A stretch of DNA of 64,000 nt from Paenibacillus xylanilyticus (lineage in GTDB: Bacteria > Bacillota > Bacilli > Paenibacillales > Paenibacillaceae). The stretch is taken from the NCBI RefSeq assembly GCF_013359935.1, contig NZ_JABMCB010000187.1, forward strand, positions 176,587-240,586. Reading direction: 5' to 3'. The notes beneath the pieces were generated by a model, which ran no database searches, had not been told where the DNA came from, and saw only the letters and a program-made list of their open reading frames with translations. This document shows, piece after piece, positions 16,979 through 26,783 of the stretch. Position numbers and translations under genes: made by a program. Position 1 is the stretch's first letter. Every line of letters begins with the position of its first letter.

Positions 16979-17068
16979 ATCGTAAATCAAAAAGCATGGA
17001 TTGTAAATGAACAGTTTTTCATTAATGCAATGAACGAAGACCAATGAGAAAAACAGAATATGACTTTA

Positions 17069-17107
17069 TTTACATGCAATTTACATAAACATGCAAGAAT
17101 CAACATG
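17069..17107 (+). promoter_or_regulatory. Pho-box-like direct repeats upstream of the metallophosphoesterase
   Basis: TTTACA (17069-17074) and TTTACA (17080-17085) are separated by exactly five bases, matching the PhoP box pattern TT(A/C/T)A(C/T)A spaced by about five; degenerate units follow at 17091 and 17102. A TATGAT -10 candidate lies at 17117-17122. The gene downstream is phosphatase-like, which is what a Pho box would control. Confidence 0.5.
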
Positions 17108-17195
17108 TATCACTCGTATGATATATATCTGGCAATCTAGTAATCGTTAAATGAAAACATACTAGATTCACATTATTGCCAAATGAGAGGAGAAC

Positions 17196-20100
17196 ATGAT
17201 GATTAACCCATTGTACAAAAAGATTGTAGCCATTCTGCTATCAACTGCACTGGTAATAGGATGGTTCGGAGGTTTAGGAGCAGGGCCGATCGTTAAGGCA
17301 GAAGCAGCAGTTGAGCCTCAACCGGACATTTTGTTAAGTAAAAATTCGAACTGGAAGTATTTTGATCAAGGGCAGGATTTGATGTCTGTATGGCAGGCTG
17401 TCTATGAAGATACAACCTGGCCGGAAGGCAATGCTCCTTTTGGCTATAAAGATAACGGCAACGGCATATCAACGACATATTTCGGACCGCTCCAAACTGA
17501 TGTGGACTATGGTGGCGACAAAAGTCTGAAACACCGCACTACATACTTCCGGACAACGCTGACAGTCAACAAAGAGCAAATTGAAGATTATGGTCAAATT
17601 CTGGGTACCTTCGGCATTGACGACGGTGCTGTTCTCTATGTAAATGGCACGGAAGTGCGCAGGTTCGGCATGCCTGATGGTGAGATTAGCTATTCTACCA
17701 AAGCAACATCTTCTATGGATCTGCCTGTTATGTATAACGATGTGGATCTGACCGAACCGCTTCAAACACTCCTGCATGATGGGGAGAATATCATTGCAGT
17801 TGAGGTTCATCAGCAAAGCGATGGAAGCTCTGATCTGTACTTCGATATGGAGCTCAAAGCTTTAGCTGACGCACCGGCTATCGATATCAGCAAAGTAACA
17901 GCTACGTTCTATGGTGACGCCAAATCGAGTAAAGGGTTTACCTGGTATACACCGCTTGCTTCGACCAACAGTAATGTGCAGGTCGTCAAGAAACAGGAAG
18001 GTACTCCTGATTTCAACATGGCGCAATCCTTTAGCGGTGAAGCGATCATCTCCAGAAATTCACCGGGAGAAAGAGTTCACAAAGCAGAAGCTACGGGCCT
18101 TGATGCGGATACTTCATACTATTATCGTGTGGGTGACGAGTCCATTGGACTTTGGAGTGAAACAGGCGAGTTCCAGACGGCTCCAGTCGATGGGGAATTT
18201 ACATTTATAGACCTTACGGATACACAAGCGAAAGATGAAGAAGAGGCCATTTTATCAGCAGCCACGCTGTCGAAGGCACTAGATACCGTTCCGGATGCGG
18301 AGTTTGTCGTTCATAACGGGGATGTTGTCGAAAATGGAACTTCCGAGCAGGAATGGAATTGGCTTCTTGGTCATTCACAAAACGACTTGATGAGAACCAC
18401 GATTGTACCTTCCGCGGGCAATCACGAGAACAAAAACTACGCGTTTTATGATCACTTTAATGTAAAGCAACCGGAGAATGCGGACACTGTCACCGGGGCG
18501 TACTACTCATATGACTATAGCAATGCGCATTTTATCGTTTTGAACTCGAATGAAAACTCGGCGGAGTATGCCAACTTCTCAAGTGATCAAGTCGAGTGGA
18601 TGAAGCAGGATGTGGAGCAGGCCAAATCTGCTGGAGCTGAGTGGATCATCGTCAATATTCACAAAGGACCATATACAACGTCCAATCATGCGACCGACAA
18701 GGACATTATTGGTGAGAACGGCGTTAGACATCAAATAGCACCGCTCATGAACGAGCTTGGCATTGATCTCGTGCTTCAAGGACATGATCACATCTACGCC
18801 AGAACCAAACCGATCAAGCAGAATGGGCAAGCGGAAGAGCCTGCCAAGATCACGGAAAGCTTAAACGGGGAAAGCATTGAATATATGGTTAACCCGGACG
18901 GTACAATCTACATGATCCCAGGTACGGCAGGGGCCAAAGTATATTTCAAAAATACGAAACCTGAACTGGGCGATGCTTACTTTAGTCTGTTTGAGAGAGC
19001 GGAAGAGAATCATGCACGCAAGTATGGAGAGACAACTAGTACAGCAAGAGGTCAGGTACAAAACTTTACCTCATTAACTGTTGACGGAGGCAAACTGACA
19101 GCGGTCGTTTATGAAATTGATCAAAACCGCGATAATGCAGTACCTTTTGTTGTAGACCAATTTGGAATTACCAAGGATACTGACACAACCCGTGAGCAAG
19201 TGAGTAAGGTTACAGTTACGTTTAATGGAGATCCCACGACGAGCAAAGGCGTTACATGGTATACTTCTGACCAAGTCACAGGAAGTGATCTACAGGTCGT
19301 TGAGAAAACAACAGCGAATAGCGCTGACTTCTCCAACCCACTTACTTATGAAGGGCGTTCCGGCCTGTCTGTAAATTCATCAACTGAACGTGTACACAAA
19401 GCTGAAGCAGCGGATCTGAAGCCGGACACGTTATACTACTTCAGAGTAGGTGACGCTTCCAGCAACACTTGGAGCAAGACGGGTACGTTCCGTACAGCGC
19501 CGAAGTCAGGAGCCTTTACGTTTATTGACTTGGCAGATACGCAGGCGAAGGAAGAGGATGAAGCCATCCTTTCCTCCGAGACACTGGACAAAGCACTTGC
19601 TACCATTCCGAATGCACAATTTGTGGTGCACAATGGAGATATTGTTGATAAGGGTGTAAAAGAGGAGCAATGGGACTGGCTTCTCGGTCATTCTCAATCA
19701 AGTCTTTTGAATACAACAATCGTTCCATCAGCGGGTAATCATGAAGACGAGAACTACGCTTTTATCGACCATTTTAACCTGGATGTACCGGTGAACTCGG
19801 CAACAGAGACAGGTGCTTATTATTCGTACGATTACAGTAATGCACACTTTGTGGTGTTGAATTCGAATGAGGATTCAGAAGAATACAATAATTTCTCATC
19901 CGAACAGGTACAGTGGCTGCAGGATGATGTGAAGCAGGCACGGAAAAACGGAGCAGATTGGATCATTGTCAATATCCACAAAGGTCCATACACGACCTCC
20001 AATCATGCGACAGACTCGGATATCATCGGACCGAACGGAGTTCGCAACAAAATCGCTCCGCTGATGGCAGAACTGGATATCGACTTTGTGTTACAGGGGC

Positions 20101-21257
20101 ATGATCATATCTACGCCCGTACCAAACCGATCGACACGACCGGGAAAGCCAAGGAAGCCGTGAAAATTACGGAGACACTAAACGGTGAGAAGATTGAATA
20201 CACGGTGAACCCGGATGGTACCATCTACCTAATCCCGGCAACAGCCGGACCGAAAGTGTACTATAAAAATCAGGATCCTGTTCTTGGAGATGCGTACTAC
20301 AGCTTATTCGAACGGGCAGAAGAAAACCATGCTGCACAGTATGGAGCAGACCCGAATGATGATCGTCGTCCGAAACGGGGACAGATTCAGAACTTTGTGG
20401 GCATCACAATCGACGGGAACAAGCTTACAGCTGTAACGTATGAGATTGATCAGAACAAAAATGATGCAAAACCCTTTATTATAGATCAGTTTGGCATGAT
20501 CAAGAAGTCGAATACCGAAACGCCGAACCCCGGACCTGGTACATCCAACCCTGGATCAGGTGGTGGTTCCGGTAACAGTGGCGGGTCAGGAAGCAATACT
20601 CCACCATCCGGCACAGGTTCGGAGACTACGCCGTCAGAAACAGAGCAGGGAGGCAATCCGGATAGCAGCAGTCCTGGACAATCCGAAAGCGGAACGACTG
20701 GCGGCAACAACAACGGAAATGTACCTCAGCTGAAAGATACGGAAGGGCACTGGGCCAAGTCGCTCATCGATCAAGCCCTGGCTGCAGGATTTGTACAAGG
20801 CTATGGCGATGGAACCTTCCGTCCGAATCAAAAAGTAACCCGGGCGGAGTTCATTACCATGCTGGGCAGAGCTATGAAAATGAACACGACCAACAAGGTA
20901 GCAACCTATACCGATGCGAAGAAAATGCCAGTCTGGTCTGCTCCGTACATTGTTGAAGCAGCTTCAGAAGGCATTATCAGTGGATACACTGATGGCTCAT
21001 TCAAGCCGAATAAACCACTGAACCGTGCCGAAATGGTGACCATGATAGCTCGTGCAAGCAGCACACCTGAAGGTTCAACGGCTTCGCTTTCTTTTGAAGA
21101 CCTCGATCAGATTCCTGCATGGGCAGCACCTTACGTGGCTTCCATGGTTGAAGCCGGATTCATTGAAGGTGTAGGCGGCCATCGATTTGCCCCATTGCAA
21201 ACGGCAACGCGGGCTGAATCGGTCAAATTAATCTTAAGTCTACTGGAACAAAACTAA
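17196..21257 (+). CDS. S-layer anchored metallophosphoesterase with tandem-duplicated catalytic unit
   Basis: A 1353-residue surface enzyme. A signal peptide ends near residue 38; residues 45-225 form a galactose-binding-like beta domain. Two copies of a purple-acid-phosphatase-like unit follow, each a fibronectin-like N-domain plus a calcineurin-type phosphoesterase: about 232-658 and 669-1100. Both keep the metal ligands: Asp339/Asp778 (FIDL), GD at 375/814, GNHE at 408/847, NIH at 489/928 and GHDH at 529/968. A Gly/Ser/Pro linker (1105-1176) leads to three SLH domains (1178-1353) that bind secondary wall polymer. Known relatives hydrolyse phosphomono- or diesters; the substrate here is open. 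An AGAGGAG site precedes the ATG. Two complete active sites in one chain are uncommon. Confidence 0.92.
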   Translation: MMINPLYKKIVAILLSTALVIGWFGGLGAGPIVKAEAAVEPQPDILLSKNSNWKYFDQGQDLMSVWQAVYEDTTWPEGNAPFGYKDNGNGISTTYFGPLQTDVDYGGDKSLKHRTTYFRTTLTVNKEQIEDYGQILGTFGIDDGAVLYVNGTEVRRFGMPDGEISYSTKATSSMDLPVMYNDVDLTEPLQTLLHDGENIIAVEVHQQSDGSSDLYFDMELKALADAPAIDISKVTATFYGDAKSSKGFTWYTPLASTNSNVQVVKKQEGTPDFNMAQSFSGEAIISRNSPGERVHKAEATGLDADTSYYYRVGDESIGLWSETGEFQTAPVDGEFTFIDLTDTQAKDEEEAILSAATLSKALDTVPDAEFVVHNGDVVENGTSEQEWNWLLGHSQNDLMRTTIVPSAGNHENKNYAFYDHFNVKQPENADTVTGAYYSYDYSNAHFIVLNSNENSAEYANFSSDQVEWMKQDVEQAKSAGAEWIIVNIHKGPYTTSNHATDKDIIGENGVRHQIAPLMNELGIDLVLQGHDHIYARTKPIKQNGQAEEPAKITESLNGESIEYMVNPDGTIYMIPGTAGAKVYFKNTKPELGDAYFSLFERAEENHARKYGETTSTARGQVQNFTSLTVDGGKLTAVVYEIDQNRDNAVPFVVDQFGITKDTDTTREQVSKVTVTFNGDPTTSKGVTWYTSDQVTGSDLQVVEKTTANSADFSNPLTYEGRSGLSVNSSTERVHKAEAADLKPDTLYYFRVGDASSNTWSKTGTFRTAPKSGAFTFIDLADTQAKEEDEAILSSETLDKALATIPNAQFVVHNGDIVDKGVKEEQWDWLLGHSQSSLLNTTIVPSAGNHEDENYAFIDHFNLDVPVNSATETGAYYSYDYSNAHFVVLNSNEDSEEYNNFSSEQVQWLQDDVKQARKNGADWIIVNIHKGPYTTSNHATDSDIIGPNGVRNKIAPLMAELDIDFVLQGHDHIYARTKPIDTTGKAKEAVKITETLNGEKIEYTVNPDGTIYLIPATAGPKVYYKNQDPVLGDAYYSLFERAEENHAAQYGADPNDDRRPKRGQIQNFVGITIDGNKLTAVTYEIDQNKNDAKPFIIDQFGMIKKSNTETPNPGPGTSNPGSGGGSGNSGGSGSNTPPSGTGSETTPSETEQGGNPDSSSPGQSESGTTGGNNNGNVPQLKDTEGHWAKSLIDQALAAGFVQGYGDGTFRPNQKVTRAEFITMLGRAMKMNTTNKVATYTDAKKMPVWSAPYIVEAASEGIISGYTDGSFKPNKPLNRAEMVTMIARASSTPEGSTASLSFEDLDQIPAWAAPYVASMVEAGFIEGVGGHRFAPLQTATRAESVKLILSLLEQN
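17889..20501 (+). repeat. Intragenic tandem duplication of the phosphoesterase unit
   Basis: Copy 1 spans about 17889-19169 and copy 2 about 19200-20501. The proteins align throughout with few gaps; identical blocks include SAGNHE, GAYYSYDYSNAHF, VNIHKGPYTTSNHAT and GHDHIYARTKPI. DNA similarity is visibly lower than protein similarity, so the duplication is not recent. Confidence 0.85.
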
Positions 21258-21275
21258 ATTCTTCGTTGATAGTCT

Positions 21276-21320
21276 ACCTGACCCTGCAAGGTTCTTTACC
21301 TGAGGGTCAGGTTCTTTTTT
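21276..21320 (+). terminator. Terminator of the metallophosphoesterase gene
   Basis: ACCTGACCCT (21276-21285) and AGGGTCAGGT (21303-21312) pair perfectly and are followed by a T run. Confidence 0.85.
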
Positions 21321-21422
21321 TATAGACCGAACTTCCCCTTATTTAAATTCACAGATAGGCAGTCCATTCTCTGGTACAATGAAAGACAAGTGCGGTTAAC
21401 CCATAATGTAGGAGTTGAAATC

Positions 21423-24257
21423 ATGTTGCCCATCATTAACTTGCAAGGGATCTGGAGAATGCAGCTTGACGAAGATAAGCTGGGGGTCACGGTACCTTAT
21501 GACGACACGATTACCATGCCGAATACTACATCTCATGCTGGAAAGGGAAAGAAAAACGAAGTGGCTGAGGTTGGAGCACTCACAGATGAACACGCTTTCG
21601 AGGGCTGGCTCTGGCTGGAGCGGGAATTTGAAGTTCCCAAGGAGTTGGAAGGGAAGCATTGCTGTCTGCATCTAGAACGTACACGCGTCACCACAGTCTG
21701 GATCGATGGTCATCCGCTTGGAACACGAAACAGTCTCAATACTCCACATGAGTATGTTCTGATGGAAGGGCTCGCTGCTGGTACACATACCATTAGAATC
21801 AAGGTGGACAACACAAGCTACCCAACCAAAGGTGGACACATGACTTCCAAGGACACACAGACGAACTGGAACGGCATTACTGGTAAAATGAAATTGAAAT
21901 TCAGTAATGAAGCACGTATGGACGATGTGCAAATTTACCCGGACGCGATGAATAAATCGATAACGCTTTCGGTGAATCTGAGCGGAGAGACTCAAGGAAC
22001 AGCTATTGCAGTTTCCGCGCAGAGTTTTGCAATATATGAGCAGACTTCTGAGTTGGCCGCAGACAAACACCAAGTTGCAGAGCGTATTTACCCATGTGAC
22101 AAAAACGAAAACAGTATCACTTATGAATTCGGTGATGAAGCGCTCTTATGGAGTGACGATGCACCTCATTTATATAAGATTGCCATCACGTTGCGCGGAG
22201 AGAACGGGAGAATCATCGATGATCGGGACATCGTTATTGGGCTGCGGGATTTCAAGGCGAGTGGAGACAAGTTTACAATCAACGATCGTCCAACCTTTTT
22301 GCGAGGCAAACATGACGGGTTGATCTTCCCGTTAACTGGCTATGCACCAACTGACGTGAATGAATGGGTGAGAATCCTCGGCATATCGAAGTCCTACGGC
22401 ATTAATCATTACCGTTTCCATACCTGCTGTCCACCTGAAGCAGCATTTGTTGCGGCTGACCTGCTGGGAATCTATATGGAACCCGAGCTCCCATTCTGGG
22501 GAACCATCACAGACGAGACAGACCCGAACCATAATCAGGCAGAGCAGGATTACTTGATTGAGGAAGGACTTGCGATTCTTCGCACCTTCGGCAATCATCC
22601 TTCATTTGTCATGATGTCACTGGGTAATGAGTTATGGGGGAGCAAGGAGAGGCTGAATGCGATTCTGAAAAAGTACAAGGCATATGATTCGCGACATCTA
22701 TACACTCAAGGCTCCAATAATTTCCAGTTTACTCCGGTAATATTGGAAGAAGAAGATTTCTTTAGTGGTGTACGCTTTTCTCGTGACCGGCTGATCAGGG
22801 GTTCCTATGCAATGTGTGATGCACCACTCGGCCATGTTCAGACAGATCTGCCCGGCACAATGAAAGATTATGACGATCATATCCTGCCTCTCGAACATAG
22901 TAACCTTCAGAATTCCGCTGCAGAGGAGCAGGAGATCCAGATCCAATATGGGACCGTTTCCAAAACGGTGAAAGCGGCCGGAACCGACAAGGAGCTCATT
23001 CCGCATCTTCCTGTGGTTTCCCATGAGATAGGGCAGTATGCCATGTATCCGAATTTTGCGGAAATTGAAAAGTATACAGGCTCGATTAAGGCACACAACT
23101 TTGAGATTTTCCGAGAACGTTTGCAGGAAAAGGGAATGGGCCATCTAGCGGACTCATTTTTCCATGCTTCCGGACAACTGGCCGTAGCTTGTTATAAGGA
23201 AGAGCTGGAAGCAGCTTTCCGTTCCGAGCGGCTTGCAGGCTTCCAACTGCTGGATTTGCAGGATTTTAGCGGACAAGGAACGGCCTTGGTCGGCATACTG
23301 GATGCATTTATGGACTCGAAAGGGCTAATCAGCGCAGAAGAATGGCGAACGTTTTGCTCGGATACTGTACTTTTGGCTCGATTCGAGAAATACAACTATG
23401 CGGCAGGTGAAGCATTTAGTGCATCGGTGGAGCTGCGCTATTACCGTCAGGTTCCTTTGAAAGGGAAAAGCTTGAAATGGCATTTAACTCAAGGCAGCCG
23501 CGTTATATCAGAAGGTGAACACCTCATTACCGAGGATCATATGAAACCTTATCAGATGCTCTGCAGCATTACAGCAACGCTACCTGATGTAGTAGATATG
23601 ACTCAAATGACATTGAAGCTGTCCATTTCGGAAACGGATATTTATAAAACCTACGACCTCTGGATTTATCCTAACCAGAAAGATAGTCAGTTTGCCGACG
23701 CACCTGTATACAGGGAACTCACTGATAAAGCCCTTGAGAAGTTGGAAAAGGGAGAGTCCATTCTTTTGCTGCCTGCTCTCAATAAGATCGCCAACTCCAT
23801 TGAAGGCTTGTACAGTACGGATTTCTGGTGTTATCCCATGTTCCGGTCCATTTCCGAAAGCATGAATAAACCTGTTCCGGTAGGGACGCTGGGCTTGCTT
23901 ATTGAGAATGAGCATGCAGCACTACAGCATTTCCCGAGTGAGAAACACTCTACCTATCCGTGGTGGAATATAGTTACCCATTCACGTTCCATCATTTTGG
24001 ATAACTTTCCAGGAGATGTGCAGCCTATCGTCCAGACTATTGACAACTTTGAGCGTAACCACAAGCTGGGTCTGTTATTTGAGTTCAAAGTGGGGAAAGG
24101 AAAAGTGCTGGTAGGGGCACTGGATTATGATCAACTTCTCGCTCAGATCGAGGGTCGACAGTTTATTTACAGTCTGTTGCAATACCTCGACAGTGATGAT
24201 TTCAATCCGACCTGTGAGCTTGATGCAAATGAATTGACTCGGTTGCTGTTTAACTGA
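21423..24257 (+). CDS. Glycoside hydrolase family 2 protein
   Basis: A 944-residue intracellular-type GH2 enzyme (no signal peptide). Residues 1-170 form the sugar-binding jelly roll (LHLERTRVTTVWIDGHPLG), followed by an Ig-like domain and the TIM barrel with FLRGKHDGLIFPLTGY and YGINHYRFHT. The general acid is probably the Glu in MMSLGNELWGS and the nucleophile the Glu in PVVSHEIGQY. GH2 covers beta-galactosidases, glucuronidases and mannosidases; the sequence resembles the less-studied group annotated only as GH2. I place the start at the ATG preceded by TAGGAG; an ATG at 21390 lacks a ribosome site. A terminator follows. Confidence 0.85.
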   Translation: MLPIINLQGIWRMQLDEDKLGVTVPYDDTITMPNTTSHAGKGKKNEVAEVGALTDEHAFEGWLWLEREFEVPKELEGKHCCLHLERTRVTTVWIDGHPLGTRNSLNTPHEYVLMEGLAAGTHTIRIKVDNTSYPTKGGHMTSKDTQTNWNGITGKMKLKFSNEARMDDVQIYPDAMNKSITLSVNLSGETQGTAIAVSAQSFAIYEQTSELAADKHQVAERIYPCDKNENSITYEFGDEALLWSDDAPHLYKIAITLRGENGRIIDDRDIVIGLRDFKASGDKFTINDRPTFLRGKHDGLIFPLTGYAPTDVNEWVRILGISKSYGINHYRFHTCCPPEAAFVAADLLGIYMEPELPFWGTITDETDPNHNQAEQDYLIEEGLAILRTFGNHPSFVMMSLGNELWGSKERLNAILKKYKAYDSRHLYTQGSNNFQFTPVILEEEDFFSGVRFSRDRLIRGSYAMCDAPLGHVQTDLPGTMKDYDDHILPLEHSNLQNSAAEEQEIQIQYGTVSKTVKAAGTDKELIPHLPVVSHEIGQYAMYPNFAEIEKYTGSIKAHNFEIFRERLQEKGMGHLADSFFHASGQLAVACYKEELEAAFRSERLAGFQLLDLQDFSGQGTALVGILDAFMDSKGLISAEEWRTFCSDTVLLARFEKYNYAAGEAFSASVELRYYRQVPLKGKSLKWHLTQGSRVISEGEHLITEDHMKPYQMLCSITATLPDVVDMTQMTLKLSISETDIYKTYDLWIYPNQKDSQFADAPVYRELTDKALEKLEKGESILLLPALNKIANSIEGLYSTDFWCYPMFRSISESMNKPVPVGTLGLLIENEHAALQHFPSEKHSTYPWWNIVTHSRSIILDNFPGDVQPIVQTIDNFERNHKLGLLFEFKVGKGKVLVGALDYDQLLAQIEGRQFIYSLLQYLDSDDFNPTCELDANELTRLLFN

Positions 24258-24270
24258 AAGTATGAAGATA

Positions 24271-24297
24271 GACCGCCCGTATGAGGTGGTCTTTTTT
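24271..24297 (+). terminator. Terminator of the GH2 gene
   Basis: GACCGCC and GGTGGTC (one G-T pair) with a 7-base loop, then a T run. Confidence 0.75.
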
Positions 24298-24419
24298 AAT
24301 TACCAAATATTTTTTTAAAGAAGATCCTCATAAGATGTCATGAAGATATTTAGTTGTGACAAGCAAGTTCTTGGAATATTCGACATAGAATTTGCTATTC
24401 GAATGAATGAGGTGATGGT

Positions 24420-25283
24420 TTGTTTTTTAATATCAAAGAACTGCAGTATCATGCTAAACCGGATTGTCCAGATCCTGTATTTGCTAGAAAACTTCAGGAG
24501 GTGCTTGGCGGACAATTTGGTGAAATTACGGTAGCGATGCAGTATTTGTTTCAGGGTTGGAACGTGCGCGGGGATGGTAAGTACAAAGATTTGCTAATGG
24601 ATACGGGGACAGAAGAACTCGCACATGTCGAGATGCTTGCTACCATGATTGCGCGATTGTTGGATAATGCTCCCTTAGCCACATTAGAAGAAGCCGCCAA
24701 AGATCCCGTAATTAATGCAATTCTTGGTGGAAGTAACCCTCAACATGCCATTGTTACTGGCTTGGGAGCAGCTCCCTCGGATAGTAACGGTTATCCATGG
24801 AATGCAAAGTATACGATTGCCAGCGGCAATCTGCTTGCTGATTTCAGGCATAATCTGGCTGCTGAGTCACAGGGAAGGCTGCAGGTTGCCAGACTTTATG
24901 GAATGACAAATGATCGTGGGGTCAAAGATATGCTATCCTGGCTGCTCGCTCGAGACACCATGCATCAAAATCAATGGATCGCAGCCATTAAGGAATTGGA
25001 AGAAAAAGAAGGCATTGTTGTTCCAACCACCTTTCCGAGGGAATTGGAGAAACAAGAAGTATCTTATGTGCTGTTTAACTTTTCCCGAGGAGACGAGAGT
25101 GCAACCGGTCGCTGGGCACATGGACCAAGTATGGATGGGCACGGTGTTTTTCAATATGTACAGCATCCTCAACCACTGGCAGCTGCCCCTAAATTGCCAC
25201 CAGCGCCTCCATATATCTACGATACTCCGCCGTACGCTCTTAGGAACGACAATGCGGGAGCGAGCTTGCCCCCTATGGTGTAG
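24420..25283 (+). CDS. Manganese catalase family protein (spore type, second close paralogue)
   Basis: A 287-residue member of the manganese catalase family. The ligands match those of the 5595-6434 protein residue for residue: Glu35, Glu66, His69 (GTEELAHVEM), Glu149 (AAESQGRLQ) and His182 (TMHQNQW). The two share long blocks such as YLFQGxNxRG and ASGNLLADxR, so one arose by duplication. The start is TTG at 24420, with GAGGTG before it; no ATG fits the family N-terminus. The C-terminus is Pro-rich (KLPPAPPYIYDTPPY). It opens spore island B. Confidence 0.9.
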   Translation: MFFNIKELQYHAKPDCPDPVFARKLQEVLGGQFGEITVAMQYLFQGWNVRGDGKYKDLLMDTGTEELAHVEMLATMIARLLDNAPLATLEEAAKDPVINAILGGSNPQHAIVTGLGAAPSDSNGYPWNAKYTIASGNLLADFRHNLAAESQGRLQVARLYGMTNDRGVKDMLSWLLARDTMHQNQWIAAIKELEEKEGIVVPTTFPRELEKQEVSYVLFNFSRGDESATGRWAHGPSMDGHGVFQYVQHPQPLAAAPKLPPAPPYIYDTPPYALRNDNAGASLPPMV

Positions 25284-25330
25284 ATACTTAACTGCTTTTA
25301 TGTTGTTTAGGGATCATAGCATAGAGCTAG

Positions 25331-25367
25331 AAGCAGGCATTCTTCCTCGAAAGCCTGCTTGTTTTAT
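25331..25367. terminator. Terminator between manganese catalase and CotF genes
   Basis: AAGCAGGC (25331-25338) and GCCTGCTT (25353-25360) pair perfectly across a 14-base loop. A TTTTATT tail serves the plus strand. Confidence 0.7.
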
Positions 25368-25377
25368 TATTGCAAAC

Positions 25378-25875
25378 TTATAGAGAAATTGCTTGGTTTG
25401 CCATGTCAACATCGTTAGCCAGGAGCTTAGGCAAGTCATAAGAAGGATACAGTCCCTGCTCCAGCATAAAATAAAACACTTTGCCATGTAATTGAATGGC
25501 ACCGTTTAATTGTTTTTGTAACGTTTCACGCAGCTGAGGGGTTGCCGTTTCAGTAATCGCTATTGCATAGTTGCGTACAGAAGTCTTGGCAAATCCCAAC
25601 AACTGTCCGGCGTAGAATGCAGTCATATCCGGTTCTTTGCCGCTGCTTCTGTTTCCTTCAGGCGCCATGGGAAAGTAGTGAAGAAGCTCTTTTAAGTTCT
25701 GTTCAATGGTCCGGATGGCTTCCTGATACAAGGAATGAAGAGCAGGGTTCTTTACATCATTTACGACCATTTTAAAATTAGTTAATTGGTTACTCTGAAA
25801 AGCTGTTAGTTCATGGAGCTCCAAAGTCTCGTGCCAAGCCAGGTGTTGTTGTCGATTTGCTTCATAAGTATACAA
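25378..25875 (-). CDS. Spore coat protein, CotF family (fused two-part form)
   Basis: A 165-residue coat F-type protein. Residues 10-70 ([12 protein letters not shown] to LKELLHYF) match the small protein at 5297-5488, and residues 85-165 ([19 protein letters not shown] and YPSYDL) match the CotF protein at 4972-5283, joined by a polar linker ([14 protein letters not shown]). So this gene is the fused version of that two-gene pair. The start is TTG, six bases after AGGAGGA. It converges on the manganese catalase gene and shares its terminator. Confidence 0.85.
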   Translation of the reverse strand: MYTYEANRQQHLAWHETLELHELTAFQSNQLTNFKMVVNDVKNPALHSLYQEAIRTIEQNLKELLHYFPMAPEGNRSSGKEPDMTAFYAGQLLGFAKTSVRNYAIAITETATPQLRETLQKQLNGAIQLHGKVFYFMLEQGLYPSYDLPKLLANDVDMANQAISL

Positions 25876-26048
25876 GTGAATTCCTCCTAAATGGTATGCA
25901 TCAGCCTATGCAAGGTATCAATAAAGGTCACTGGTTTGAAAAAATATACATGGAATTTATAAAAGTATCTGAATATCTTTGGGGATTAAAAATAATAATA
26001 AACCTCGGACTGCGCAAAGACATACACACACTTTAGGAGGTTAACTAC

Positions 26049-26675
26049 ATGCAAATGCAAAATCACCAAAACGTCGAAACAGGTACGGTTCCACCACAAC
26101 TCAACCATGGTGGTCATGAAATGTTTGATGTAAACGAGGTGCTGTCAGGAGCCATCAATACATTGAACACCTATACCATGCTGAGCCAACATGTGAAGGA
26201 TCCGGAGCTTCGTGATATTTTGACGCGTCAAAAGCAATTTATTTCCGAAGAATACAACATTACGTTGGAGTGCTTTAAAACAGGACAGGACCCCTCCAAA
26301 CCAACGCAAAGCTATAAGATGAAACAGGATAATGACTTCACATATGGCTTGAAACCAAGCCAGCCGAAAAAGCCGATGCTTTCCGCTGCCGAAATCTGTG
26401 ACCAAAGCATCTCTTCTAGCATGTTGAATGCCGTAAAATCGGGTGCTGTGATGAAAACAACTGCTGCGATGGAATCAACTAATCCGGTTGTGCGTCGGGT
26501 ACTGGCAGATTCATTGCCAAACTGTATTGAGATGGCGTATGAGATCTCCATTTACCAAAACAAAAATGGTTTCTATCAAGTGCCTCAACTTGCCCAACAA
26601 GACATGCAGCAAATGCTGAATGGTTTCGCTCCATCCATGATTGACTCGCAAACAGGTGGTAACCTGCCACACTAA
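26049..26675 (+). CDS. Spore coat protein, CotF domain
   Basis: A 208-residue protein with a CotF-like second half: SISSSMLNAVKSGAVMKTTAAMESTNPVVRRVLADSLPNCIEMAYEISIYQNKNGFYQVP. The first half is His/Gln/Asn-rich (residues 1-25) and then helical (LSGAINTLNTYTMLSQHVKDPELRDIL), a second CotF-like or ferritin-like hairpin. It is longer and more distant than the other CotF proteins here. An AGGAGG site precedes the ATG and a strong hairpin follows. It is the third gene of spore island B. Confidence 0.82.
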   Translation: MQMQNHQNVETGTVPPQLNHGGHEMFDVNEVLSGAINTLNTYTMLSQHVKDPELRDILTRQKQFISEEYNITLECFKTGQDPSKPTQSYKMKQDNDFTYGLKPSQPKKPMLSAAEICDQSISSSMLNAVKSGAVMKTTAAMESTNPVVRRVLADSLPNCIEMAYEISIYQNKNGFYQVPQLAQQDMQQMLNGFAPSMIDSQTGGNLPH

Positions 26676-26695
26676 TCTTTAAAAGGTAATAACAA

Positions 26696-26745
26696 AACCC
26701 CCGTAGCAGGCACCTAACCAGGGTCGCTATGGGGGTTGTTGTGTT
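26696..26745 (+). terminator. Terminator of the CotF gene
   Basis: AACCCCC plus GTAGC pairs with GCTAT plus GGGGGTT; the stem is long and followed by a T-rich tail. Confidence 0.75.
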
Positions 26746-26753
26746 TCTCTTCC

Positions 26754-26783
26754 TTGACAAAATTCCCGGAAAATACATATAGG
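26754..26783 (+). promoter_or_regulatory. Candidate sigma-A promoter of the decayed locus
   Basis: TTGACA (26754-26759), an 18-base spacer and TATAGG (26778-26783). It would drive the remnant gene and the ABC exporter downstream. Confidence 0.4.

Noticed and set aside
20486..20831. Long open frames on the minus strand opposite the SLH linker
   Set aside because: They are a product of the Gly/Ser/Pro codon bias of the real gene; there is no ribosome site or family match.
24395..24425. A sigma-E-like -35 (GAATATT near 24376) upstream of the third manganese catalase
   Set aside because: The -10 at the required distance matches fewer than half of the consensus positions.
25890..25916. Sigma-K-like boxes (AC, 16 bases, CATACCATT) upstream of the fused CotF gene on the minus strand
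   Set aside because: The predicted transcript start would fall inside the ribosome site at 25881-25888, leaving no leader; one -10 base also mismatches.
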